Source: Pampus argenteus (Eukaryota; Chordata; Actinopteri; Scombriformes; Stromateidae). Taken from it: a stretch of 64,000 bases of DNA. Shown one piece after another: positions 40,801-49,770 of the stretch. The stretch's first letter is position 1. Every line of letters starts with the position of its first letter. The notes below the pieces were generated by a model. The model did not search any database. It worked only from the letters and a program-made list of their open reading frames with translations, and was not told where the DNA came from. The stretch spans positions 19,064,501 to 19,128,500 of the forward strand of contig CM072874.1 of the NCBI GenBank assembly GCA_036937835.1. The letters run 5' to 3'. The translations under genes and the position numbers were made by a program.

Positions 40801-41056
40801 GCTGGTATTTGTGATTGAGTTTGTTTTCTTACTGCATTGACGCATTGTCAGATCACTCAATATTAACACAGTCATCTCGGCCCTTCTGCCAGCTCCATGC
40901 AATACATGCAGGGGCAAAGAAATAAATTCCATGCTGCATGAGAATCTCATCTCCTATTATTTAATCACAGCAGCACCTGGTGGTTGCTGCTGTAATAGAA
41001 TTTACATTCACCACTTGCACTTGATTCATGTCTTCTTTTTTTTTTGTCTTTCCCAG
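37861..41056. other. non-coding stretch upstream of the first coding exon
   Basis: No exon was seen. A GT tract lies near 40459-40475. Candidate conserved blocks lie at 39055-39175 and 40555-40860. Poly-T at 41037-41045 forms part of the acceptor of the first coding exon. Confidence 0.55.
40555..40860. promoter_or_regulatory. candidate conserved non-coding element 200-500 bp upstream of the first coding exon
   Basis: Contains AATAGCAATTAGCC, CCTAATTAGCCC, TGTAATTAGC and TCTGTAATTGG, plus GGTAAACAAG (forkhead-like), with no repeats. The cluster of TAATTR cores suggests autoregulatory or Hox/PBX-type input, which is inference. Confidence 0.35.
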
Positions 41057-41166
41057 TCTCAATGTGAAGCTATCCCATGATGCAACATGTGTCCCCAGCA
41101 CCTGCAGTGACAATGATGGCAACCACCCAGAGCGTTCCTCCACCATCGTACCAGGAGAGCCAACAG
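41057..41166 (+). CDS. pknox2: pknox2 first coding exon (5'UTR end and residues 1-30)
   Basis: A pyrimidine-rich acceptor ending in tcccag precedes 41057, and the exon ends at 41166 before a gtcagg donor. The first 20 bases are 5'UTR. Translation starts at ATG 41077 and gives 30 residues starting MMQHVSPAP and ending SYQESQQ, in phase 0. This matches the N-terminus of PKNOX2 (PREP2) as I recall it, including the double Met at the start and a second double Met at residues 13-14. The segment is a disordered Pro/Ser/Gln-rich leader. The context of ATG 41077 is weak (c at -3), while the next codon, also ATG, has A at -3, so either could initiate. A tiny ATG-TGA uORF sits at 41062-41067. Any earlier exons must be non-coding 5'UTR. 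The CDS proper begins at 41077. Confidence 0.9.
41062..41067 (+). promoter_or_regulatory. minimal start-stop uORF in the pknox2 5'UTR
   Basis: In the 20-base UTR portion of the first coding exon, an ATG is followed directly by TGA. It lies 10 bases upstream of the annotated start. Start-stop elements are known to make initiating ribosomes pause. A regulatory role here is inference, and the ATG context is weak (t at -3). Confidence 0.45.
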
Positions 41167-42754
41167 GTCAGGATGTAGCTGAGCACTTAAAGTACCAGCT
41201 CATACCACTTTAAAAGAAAATACACACTTCTCGTTTGCAAAGTCAGAACAGTTTAGCTTGTTTAGACAGATTCATTGTTACTTATTTGAAGTAGGCAATA
41301 GGGGATGTCATATATTTCTGTGCCCCAATCAGACTTTAGCAATCTTATCTGAAGCTTTCTAATTCAATTCTGAGCTTTGATTGTTGCTTAATTATTCATG
41401 ATTATTTTTTTGCTACAAGAAAATACATTACATTTAAAGTCATCAGGTGCTTTAATTCACTAATCTCATAATAATAATTCCATATACACATAACATTAAG
41501 GTGAGACTCTATGGTTGTACAGATACAGAAAAAACCAATGATGTCACTACAGAGAATGACACACTTAAAGCAGCTGCAGGGATGAGATAAACATCTTCTC
41601 ACCATAAACAACCACTGACCTCAACAAATGCAAATTAAGTCAATGAGAATACTATAGCAATGTTAAAAATACAAGGTGTATGTCAAAGAGTTTAACTGAA
41701 CAAAGTGGGGGAATAAAAGGTCATGCCCCAGCCTGCAGTGTTCAACACAACACGTGATGCCACCAACAGGTCAGTGTAATTAATGGAGCCAGACTGTGGC
41801 TGGACCCAGGCTTTGTCTAATGCTGCAGACCATCCCGTAGAGGGGAAGTAGAGCAGGTTCATCCGACCGCCTCACCCTCCTCCTCCTCGTCCACACCACC
41901 TCTGTCTGCTTTCGCCCAGAGGATTAGTGCCAGGGGAGAGCTCCCGAGCTGCAGTCTGCGTGCTCGGCAAATGCAAATGAGAGCTAGTTAAGTGTGAAGA
42001 AGCTAATTTATTTCCCATTTGGTGTTGGGATTAAGACTTGAATCTTCTACCCACCCCACCCTGTCTCAAAAAAAAAAAAAAAAAGAGGGGTGGGGGGTTG
42101 GGGGTTGTTAGACTCATTTTCTCAGAGAGAGAGAGGCAAGTGGGGTAAAGGATGAAGAAGACAACAGCTCATGTTCACCACACCACAGCACAAATAACAA
42201 TAAGAGATTCCCTGATGATTCCATGCTGACCATGTGGTGTCTTCACAGCAGATTAATAGAATATGTATTGTGCTTGCGGTAAGGTAATCTCCACTTATAA
42301 TGCTGGTGTGAACACACTCACTGAAGTGACACTGTTCAATTGCTAAACACTAATTGAATATTTATCCGTTAACATGAATCTATATATGACCTGAGCATTC
42401 CTTGTTCAATTACGGAATCTATCCTATCTCATTCATTTTGCTTAACAGCTTCATTACAAGGCCGCTGACCTGTCAAGCAACAATGATTCATTCCAGCTCC
42501 ATCCTCATTTGTAGTCTGTCAGCATCAGATGCATGTTGCACCTTATTGCCTTTGAAAAGTGATTAAAAATGTACTTAGACCTCACAAGCAGCTGCGAGCT
42601 CATGAGTAGCGGTAGAATGCAAGGAATGTACATGATGAGGAAGCTGTTATTTTCATGTGATAGTCACATTTGGCTTGGTTTACATCTGTTTACAGGTGGC
42701 AGTGGTTTGGTATTGTGGTAGCATCTTAAATACATAATTTTTTTGTGTCCTCAG
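41167..42754 (+). other. pknox2 intron between first and second coding exons
   Basis: 1588 bases, gtcagg...cctcag. It includes a consensus octamer (ATGCAAAT, 41971-41978) in a GC-richer block at 41810-42020, and a poly-A/poly-G stretch at 42067-42107. No other exon was seen. Confidence 0.85.
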
Positions 42755-42891
42755 ATGACGGGTACCACTCAGCAGAACACCAAGACCCCACAGGTCCATA
42801 TCCCAGCAGCCTCTGCAGCAGGAAATACCTCTGTCAGTGTGACCCTTGACCCTCAGGCTCAGCTGGATTCTGACAAGAGGGCTGTTTACAG
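42755..42891 (+). CDS. pknox2: pknox2 second coding exon (residues 31-76)
   Basis: The acceptor is tgtcctcag just before 42755, and the donor gtacgt begins at 42892. The 137 bases give 45 codons (MTGTTQQNTK through DKRAVY) plus the first two bases of Arg76, so the exon ends in phase 2. The first two thirds is a Thr/Ala/Ser-rich linker that diverges quickly in this family. The end (LDPQAQLDSDKRAVYR) is the conserved lead-in to the PBX-interaction domain and agrees with PKNOX2 rather than PKNOX1. By my count the conserved Arg falls at residue 76, the same position I recall in human PKNOX2, which supports the chosen start codon. No frameshift or stop is present. Confidence 0.93.
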
Positions 42892-42953
42892 GTACGTTCA
42901 ATCACTTTAGAGATATTAACATATTACAGCAACCCTATCTCTATTACATTTCT

Positions 42954-43262
42954 GTCATAATAAGTGAACAAAATCTCACAAGAACCAAACACAAAAAAGT
43001 ACATTCAACATAATAAAACTCAATAAAAAATAAAATAAAAAAAAACTCAAAAATACTGCTACATTTGATTATAATATTCTCATTTTTCTTTCACTGATCA
43101 GGATTTCTCTGTCGTGATCACTTTTTTCAGTTTCTTGTATAGTTTTGATGTAAGTTTTGCCTATGAGGTTTTTTTTTTAGTTTCAATTTATCTTTATTTA
43201 CTTTCAATTTATTGATTATTTTGTTTGATTCTTGTGAGATTTTGTTCAATTATTATAACACA
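42954..43262. repeat. intronic inverted repeat (possible MITE)
   Basis: The left arm at about 42954-42997 ('gaacaaaatctcacaagaac' inside) is the reverse complement, with few mismatches, of the right arm at about 43218-43260 ('ttgattcttgtgagattttg' inside). The loop also has A-rich and T-rich mirrored parts. It starts about 62 bases after the donor of the second coding exon. Confidence 0.75.
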
Positions 43263-44376
43263 AATTTAATCCCATATGTCTCCTAGAAATTACATTTCTA
43301 TACTACTAAATTCCAACAGCAAACCGCTTTGATGGGAACAAAGCCAGCTGAAATATGTTTTCTGTAAAACAAAAAAAGCATTTGTTAATTAGTGCACCTG
43401 GCAAGCTGCATTAATGTTGGTACTGAATTTATGAGTAAAATATTCAGTGACAATATTTTCTTCTCTGCCAAAATGTCTTATTTTGATTATATACATCATT
43501 TCTAGGAGGGAGGGTTGTATTATAGGATGTATACATCTGTCTGAACAATATATTTTTACAACTGTTAATCACTTTTGGTAAATAATGTGACTATTTGGCT
43601 CAAAATGTGTCAAACTAGGCCCAGCAGTGTGCACTGCTCTGCCTGTGACTCCCGTCATTTGTTCTTCCTTTGAAATAATTATTGCACCCTGCTGGCTGTA
43701 AGAAATTGCGATGAAGGCCAAAAGCACTAGTGTTGTTTTTAATATGTTCCCTTAAACTAGCCATGACATAAAAGCTTTTGAAAATTGTACTTGAAAGGTG
43801 CCTCCTTCAATTTTCACTTAATACCAAAAGGCACCTTCGGTAAATGCTTTCACTCATCAAAGCCGAGCAGAAGCACCCTCGTTTTCTCCTCTTTGACTTA
43901 AATAAATTGACTTAAAATAACCATTTAATATACTGGCAATAGTCAGGCTGTTTCTCTGGCTGCAGTGTACACTAGGATAGGCTCCTCTGATTATGAGGAT
44001 GAGACAATGAGTGAATTTGCAAATGCATAAGTGAATCACTGGTTGATTGAAGGACTTTCAAATGCTTTCCAGTCATTGCATTGGGTTATGACCACCATAG
44101 TAGACTAAAGAAAACATGTTTAAACCACAAAATGCTGTAACAATGCTTCCTGAAATTCATCAGCCAACCTTTTAACATAGTTGTTTTGTGTGAGGTCTCA
44201 GCATAACTCCAGACTTTAATTGTAAAACATATTTCTCTTTCACGCCAACAGTCATTTTCAAAGGTAAGCATCACATCTTCAAGTGGTAGAGATCTAATTT
44301 TGGAATGAAACTACCAGTTTACTGCAAGTATTCCTTTTGGTGTAGGTAATAACACAATATAGAAATGAATTAGCCA

Positions 44377-44398
44377 GGGGGGGGGGGGGGGGGGGGGG
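44377..44398. repeat. poly-G run
   Basis: Twenty-two consecutive G's, an unusually long G homopolymer that could fold into G-quadruplexes. Length is liable to sequencing error. Confidence 0.9.
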
Positions 44399-44523
44399 CA
44401 TCTCACTTAGTGAAAAGAGATTTCATTATATGTCAAAATGAACACATTTAAACCATCAAATATCAGAGATGGTGTGGAATTTTTCAAATATATTTTCATA
44501 TACATATATATGCACATCCAAAT

Positions 44524-44640
44524 TGTGCATTTGCCGTCAGAACCGTCAAACTCTGGAACAGCTTTCATGCTGAAATGCATCTTGCAACATTAATGACTTC
44601 TTTTAAAAAACTCACCTGCATTGAGACGTCTTTCTGTGAC
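44524..44640 (+). pseudogene. LINE ORF2 C-terminal remnant
   Basis: The frame reads AVRTVKLWNSFHAEMH...SFKKLTC. The LWNS(L/F) motif followed by SFK..L is the usual C-terminal end of fish L2/Rex-type LINE ORF2 proteins. No other part of the element is attached. Confidence 0.55.
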
Positions 44641-44971
44641 TTGTCACTTTTAAATCGTCTCAGTCATCTCTATTATTGCAATGTCTCTTCTCACCTCTCC
44701 TTCTCTTAATAACCTCAATAATGAACGTATAATTCATTTAAAAAGAAAAAAAAAATCATTTGCAGTAAGCTCTCATTGTCTGAAATGTTGTCTAACAATT
44801 TTTTACATTGAACTGTAGATACACTTATTGTCTTTTGTGTCACTCTTATTTCAAGATATTTACATTTATCACCCTGCAGACATTTGTTCCAAATTGTATG
44901 CTTTTATTTACCCATAGAAAAAAAGAAGTAAAATCATTGCTGGATGAAACCCAAAAAAAAAATAAAAATAA

Positions 44972-44978
<7 letters not shown>

Positions 44979-45034
<56 letters not shown>

Positions 45035-45048
45035 TACACACACACACA
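44979..45048. repeat. (TA)n(CA)n microsatellite
   Basis: About 20 TA units followed by about 15 CA units with one TA interruption. Confidence 0.97.
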
Positions 45049-45169
45049 TATCCTCTTGCAGCTTATCACTAGAATATTAATGTACTCTTATAATGAGCTT
45101 GTATTATCTATTTATGAAGTAAATTATTCAAAATACAGACATTTTTAATCGAGCTGGGTGATCTACTGG

Positions 45170-45420
45170 TGTAGGCAGCGCACCAACAACTAACTAGAAT
45201 TGTTGAGCCAAAGGAGAAGGCGAGCTGGTCTGTAATATCTATCCTGTAACGATGACACCGCAGACTGTTTTGGGCCGTCTGTCCCGGCTCCTCAGGTCCC
45301 ACCTGCAGGTATCCGCCACCGCTGTCTGAGTAGGTGCGAGCTCCCGCGCTCAGGCCTGAGGCGAGCTGCTGTAAAGTCCTCAGCAGCTCCTCTGAGATAC
45401 AAGGCTCCCTTTGATGTGAG
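45170..45420. other. GC/CpG-richer patch in the intron
   Basis: Noticeably more GC and CpG than its surroundings (GGGCCGTC, CCCGCGCTC, TATCCGCCACCGC), with a 12-base palindrome CTCAGGCCTGAG at 45349-45360. It could be a regulatory element or an unrecognised repeat. No coding frame continues through it. Confidence 0.4.
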
Positions 45421-45449
45421 CAGCCATGTTTGGAGCAGCTCAGGGTGAT

Positions 45450-45478
45450 GGTGGTGGTGGTGGTGGTGGTGGGGGGGG
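45450..45478. repeat. (GGT)n and poly-G microsatellite
   Basis: Seven GGT units followed by a run of 8 G's. Confidence 0.9.
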
Positions 45479-45929
45479 CTCAGTTCTAATAGACCCCTCT
45501 TCCACTGCCACGTGTTTTGTTTTTTTCTTTCTGGATCACTGCTTTTCTCCTCTTCCTTTCCTAAACCACATACACAGGAAACAGAAGACGCTCACAATGT
45601 CTGAAGCAATGATATACAGTATACACCTTACTGATGAGTTTATTTGAATGTTGTCTTCTATAGAGAATACATTAATGTTAATAACCCTAATGTACCTCAT
45701 TAGTTGCTTGATTGGAGTGCCTCTATAAGAGCTGCTTTCTGTCTATCCATTCTTGAGTGCGTTCCTACATTAATAAATGTAAAACAGGTTTTTAACATGC
45801 ACAGCGGATGAGCAGTTGCAGCAGCTTGTATTGTTAGCTGGGTGCTAAAAGTAGTGTATCAGCTATGGTGAGCTGCATCATGGTGTATGAGTGACTTACT
45901 AGCTGTAGCGGCTGAAGTCAATGCATGCG

Positions 45930-46330
45930 TTAAAGGAATAGGTCAGCAATTTTTGAGAATTACTTATTTGAGAAGATGAATGTGTGTTAAAGAATAATTG
46001 GCAGCTCTCTCATTTAAAAAAAAAGACTCAAACTAGCTACCAGTTATTGTGTGTGTATCCAAAGCCTGGTGTATCTCAAGATTTATGTCCACTATCCTCT
46101 TATGTTGGAACAAATGTGCCACAGACTGGGTATGAGGGAGTGCTGAGATAATCATATTGTTGGATTTGTTTTTTCTAAGCTCTGTTGACAGTGACAGAAA
46201 TATAAATTAGCAGCATCATTATCTTTAAAGTACAGAGCTGGAGTTGGGACTTGGTTATCCTGGCTCAGCATAAAGACTGGAAACAGGGAGAAACGGTGTC
46301 CATCTTAAGCCTATAAATAACAAACATTTT
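45930..46330. repeat. dispersed teleost MITE-like repeat
   Basis: 'ttaaaggaataggtcagcaa', 'tttgagaattacttatttga' and 'gcataaagactggaaacagg' plus 'gagaaac' match the very common fish repeat beginning TTAAAGGAATAGTTCGACATTTTGGGAAATA and containing AGCATAAAGACTGGAAACAGGGGGAAAC. The middle is diverged. Confidence 0.65.
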
Positions 46331-46969
46331 TGATTGTGTAACATGTACACAGATAAAAATGTAAAAAGTTTCTTTTGCAAATGTGTTTTTTGGGAGTTTC
46401 ATGCTGGATCAAATAACTACTGGGTGCACATACAGTATACTTTTGCTTATGCACAGGGTAAAAAAAGTTGTTAACTGGTCAGGTTTAGAGGACAGACATG
46501 AAATTGCATTTCCCTATTATGTAGAACTATTCCTTCCTTTAAATACATTCCTTTAAAAAGTGACTCTTTTGAGTAAAGCAACAAGCACTGAATCTACTTC
46601 TTAGATAAATACACCTGACTTTGTATATTTGCAAATATACTTTATAGATAACTTTTTATAGATAATTCAGATTTAACTGCAATCTTGTTATCATTAAGTG
46701 GAGGAAAGAGCAGCAATTATCTATCTGCTAAGCAACCCTTTAAACAGGGTCAAGGTCCCTATCAGTTAGTTTTACACACAAATATAGCTGTGCATCATCA
46801 GATGGAGCAGCATGTGTTTATGTGACCAAAGAGGGGGGCACAAAGGTGGAGAATAAAGTAAGATAGGAACTGTGCTACTGGTTCAATGGTGCAACAGAGA
46901 ATATAGAACCAACTGAGTCTGTAAAGCTGAATGATGGCCATTTAAAATGTTGTCATCAAGCAAACACAA

Positions 46970-47830
46970 CTTTATTTTCGTCTGCAAGATAAAATATTAG
47001 ACACAAGTAAACACAATTAAACCAAACACATAAATAATACATGGAGCACCGCACCAGTATCAAATATTAAGACGTGTGAATTAAAACTATTAAAAACATA
47101 GGTAAAGTAAAAGAATAAAATAAAATAATAATTAAGACCAGCTAACCAGACTACAAAGCGCAGCTAAAATGTTTTTTAATTTAGTTTTAAGCGATAATAG
47201 TGAGGGAGCCTGTTCCTGATGACCCGAGGGGTCAAGCTAGTTCATAACTCACAAGCATGTCAGACCATGTAGGACCCTTAAAAAACGAGCTTTAAATTTT
47301 TTAAATCAATTCTAAACTTTATTGAAAACCATATGGTGGTATTTCCTTTTTCTAGTTAAAACTCTAGCAGCTGCATTCTGGAGTAGCCGCGGCCGATCGT
47401 GATGCTTTTTATCCCAGTGAGTGGAGCATTACACTCGTCTAGAAACAAAAGAATTGAGGCATTTTGCAAAATTCTCCCAGGATAAACAGCTGCTTATCTT
47501 CGCAGTATTTCTCAAATGATAAAATCCAGTTTTAATTATGCTCCCGTGTGCCTGTAGAATGTAAGGTCTGCATCCAGGATGGGTTTCTGACATGTGTGAC
47601 ACTTTCCAGAGGCCGTTGTGACAATTTAATTTAATAGAGATCAGTTCGCCTTTGCCCCAATAACCAGGACTGACATCTTGTCAATGTTTAATTGTAAAGA
47701 ATTACTAGACATCCAATTATCAATACCCTTGATACATTCTGATAGTGTGTCAATAAGATAACTCATGTTATCAGGGGACAGGGAAATATATAACTTGTGT
47801 GTCATCAGCATAACTATGGTAACGCACATT
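46970..47830 (-). pseudogene. degraded L2-like LINE, reverse transcriptase to 3' end
   Basis: Reading the minus strand, YADDTQ (47795-47812) is the catalytic motif of LINE reverse transcriptase. One extra base after the Gln shifts frame to LYISLSPDN, then DNWMSSNSLQLNIDKMSVL follows, the usual post-YADD sequence of fish L2-clade elements. Further along, 'actggattttatcatttgag' and 'cagaatgcagctgctagagt' mark the C-terminal region, and the 3' end lies near 46970 ('aataaagttgtg' on this strand). Stops and shifts make it inactive, and the 5' part is missing (typical truncation on integration). Confidence 0.75.
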
Positions 47831-48100
47831 GTGGCAAAAAGTACAAACTAAACAATAATGAGCCTCAAATAGACTTAGATAAAACAAAAAAATTAAAAAA
47901 ATACAATAATAAGGCAAACACTAAAATCACACATCCTTTAGAGTATGATAAAAACCAGTCCAGTGCTGACCTAGATAGGCCAAACTACCTATCTAGTCTC
48001 TCCATTACAATATCACAATCAGATAATAGCACACCAATAATACTACAATACAAACCCTACCATTGTCACTATTTATTCTCTATTATATGATCAAAGGTGG
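47831..48100. other. AT-rich sequence of unknown origin beside the LINE
   Basis: An open + strand frame (97 codons from 47797) runs through it, rich in Asn, Lys, Ile and Ser. I do not recognise the sequence, and the composition looks like chance openness in A-rich DNA. It may belong to an unidentified repeat. Confidence 0.3.
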
Positions 48101-48279
48101 CACAGAGCTCAGGAGCAGCTGAGCATTCACCAGCATGTCTGTTAAAATATGAGTATTTGTAGCTCTTAAGTGAAATCCTTGCTGTTTCAGGATTCAGAGG
48201 AGGCAAAGCGGTTTGAATTTTTTAGAATTATTTTTACCCATGCAAAGAGCTAATGACTAAACGCACCTTGTTACCTTGT

Positions 48280-48780
48280 TATGAACGCAATTAAATTTGA
48301 CTTCACAAGTCACCGTCTCCCACAGTGAATCAAATTATGCAAAAAGACACAAATAGCACTCTTATTTTAATAGAAGTCTGATCCGACAGCGTTCCTGCCT
48401 CTACACAGCGCTCATATGAGGGGCTGTAGACTCTGAAAAAAAGCAAAGCGTGGAAAATCAGCATCTCTGCCATTTTTCTTTAATTATTTTGCTCAGGAAG
48501 TCTGTGTGGGCTTTAATGTTTCTTTTCACTAATTGCTAGAATGCCAACTTTATGAGGAGATGTGTGGTTTCCTCTCTGTCTCTCTCTGTCTCTCTGCCTA
48601 CTTTGTTATTAGCAGCGGAGTAAATGTGTGATAGGGTAATTAGCCTAATGAGTTGTGGCATTTACTATAAAGATCCTTCTGGATTCTCTGCATCTTATTA
48701 AAAACCTGGTACGGCTTTTGTTTTCCAGGTTGAGGATGTAGCGCGTAGCGGCTGATGGAAGCTGATTTGACTTAGAGATG
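48280..48780. promoter_or_regulatory. candidate conserved non-coding element(s)
   Basis: Repeat-free blocks with GCAATTAAATTTGAC, TCAAATTATGC, GGGTAATTAGCC and TAATGAGTTG cores, split by a short CT-rich patch near 48571-48595. Enhancer function is inference. Confidence 0.3.
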
Positions 48781-49554
48781 GAGACATGCACTTAATTGAA
48801 AGAGACATTGTAATTGTCCTTTCTTTTCTTTTCTTTTTCTTTTTAAAAAAAAACCTGAAACATCCTTTGTTATGCTTAGAAACAAGTCAGATAGAAGAGC
48901 CGTGTTTACCAGAGAACGGTGCTTTCAGGTCACACTTGTACTGCTCGAATGCTTTAGATATAGAGAACTTAAAGAATAAATAATAAACAGTAAGTGTGTT
49001 TTCTCCTCACAGGCAATATTAGACATCTGCTGCACACAATAAGAGCCACATTCACTGCATTTCCATGGTCCTTGCAGAGAAAGAGGCCAAAATAGTCTAG
49101 AATAACAGACACAGTCAGTTCTTTAGATCTGTCTTATGTATTACACATATTGAACTCTACTTGGCTAAGTAATAGTTGATTCCATGATGTGTAACACCGT
49201 GAAAGTGAGAAAAAAAAAACCCAAAACATTTTAATTGGATTTGTTCTGTGTTCTGACAGTGGTAGGATATTGTTCCAAAGATGCCAGTGTTGCAGTGCAG
49301 AGCCCTGTATGGTGCATATTATCATTCCCTCCCCTCCATAGTGGGTCTTTGCTGAAAGCCTCTCTCACGCTGGTCAGCCTGGGTATTTTGCATTGAGACT
49401 GGATTTAAGGGTTTGTGTGTGTATTTGTGAGAAGGTTAACATGTCTTCATGCTGACAGTCTCTGAACTCCACGACACACAGGAATTTATTCAGGTGTGTT
49501 TGTGCTTGTATACACTTGTTGTTAATGGCATGAAAAGAAGTGAAGATTTGAACA

Positions 49555-49770
49555 CCTCTCGTGTCGCGCCCGACGGGAGGGATCGTTTTTAATTTGACAC
49601 GTCCAGGGGCAGCGTCAGCCATATTTGTGCTCGCCTGTGTGTTTGTCTGCCTCTGTAATGCACCATAAAGTCTGTTTATCCTCACTGCCATAATGCATCA
49701 GTGCATCCTCAACCGCTGTGCGGCTTTTCCAGCGGCGCAGAGACGCGCTTAAAACAGGCCGTGCCTCCTC
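49555..49770. promoter_or_regulatory. CpG-richer patch, possible internal regulatory element
   Basis: Clustered CpG (GTGTCGCGCCCGACGGG near 49561, CCGCTGTGCGGC near 49713, CAGCGGCGCAGAGACGCGC near 49731) in an otherwise CpG-poor intron. It is too short for a classic island but compatible with an enhancer or alternative promoter. Confidence 0.35.

Noticed and set aside
1..41056. Search for exact PBX-PREP composite sites (TGATTGACAG)
   Set aside because: I noticed only partial TGACAG matches, which are expected by chance at this length; a systematic scan was not possible by eye.
44808..45080. Open frame ending in repeated Tyr-Ile and Thr-His
   Set aside because: Translation of the (TA)n(CA)n microsatellite.
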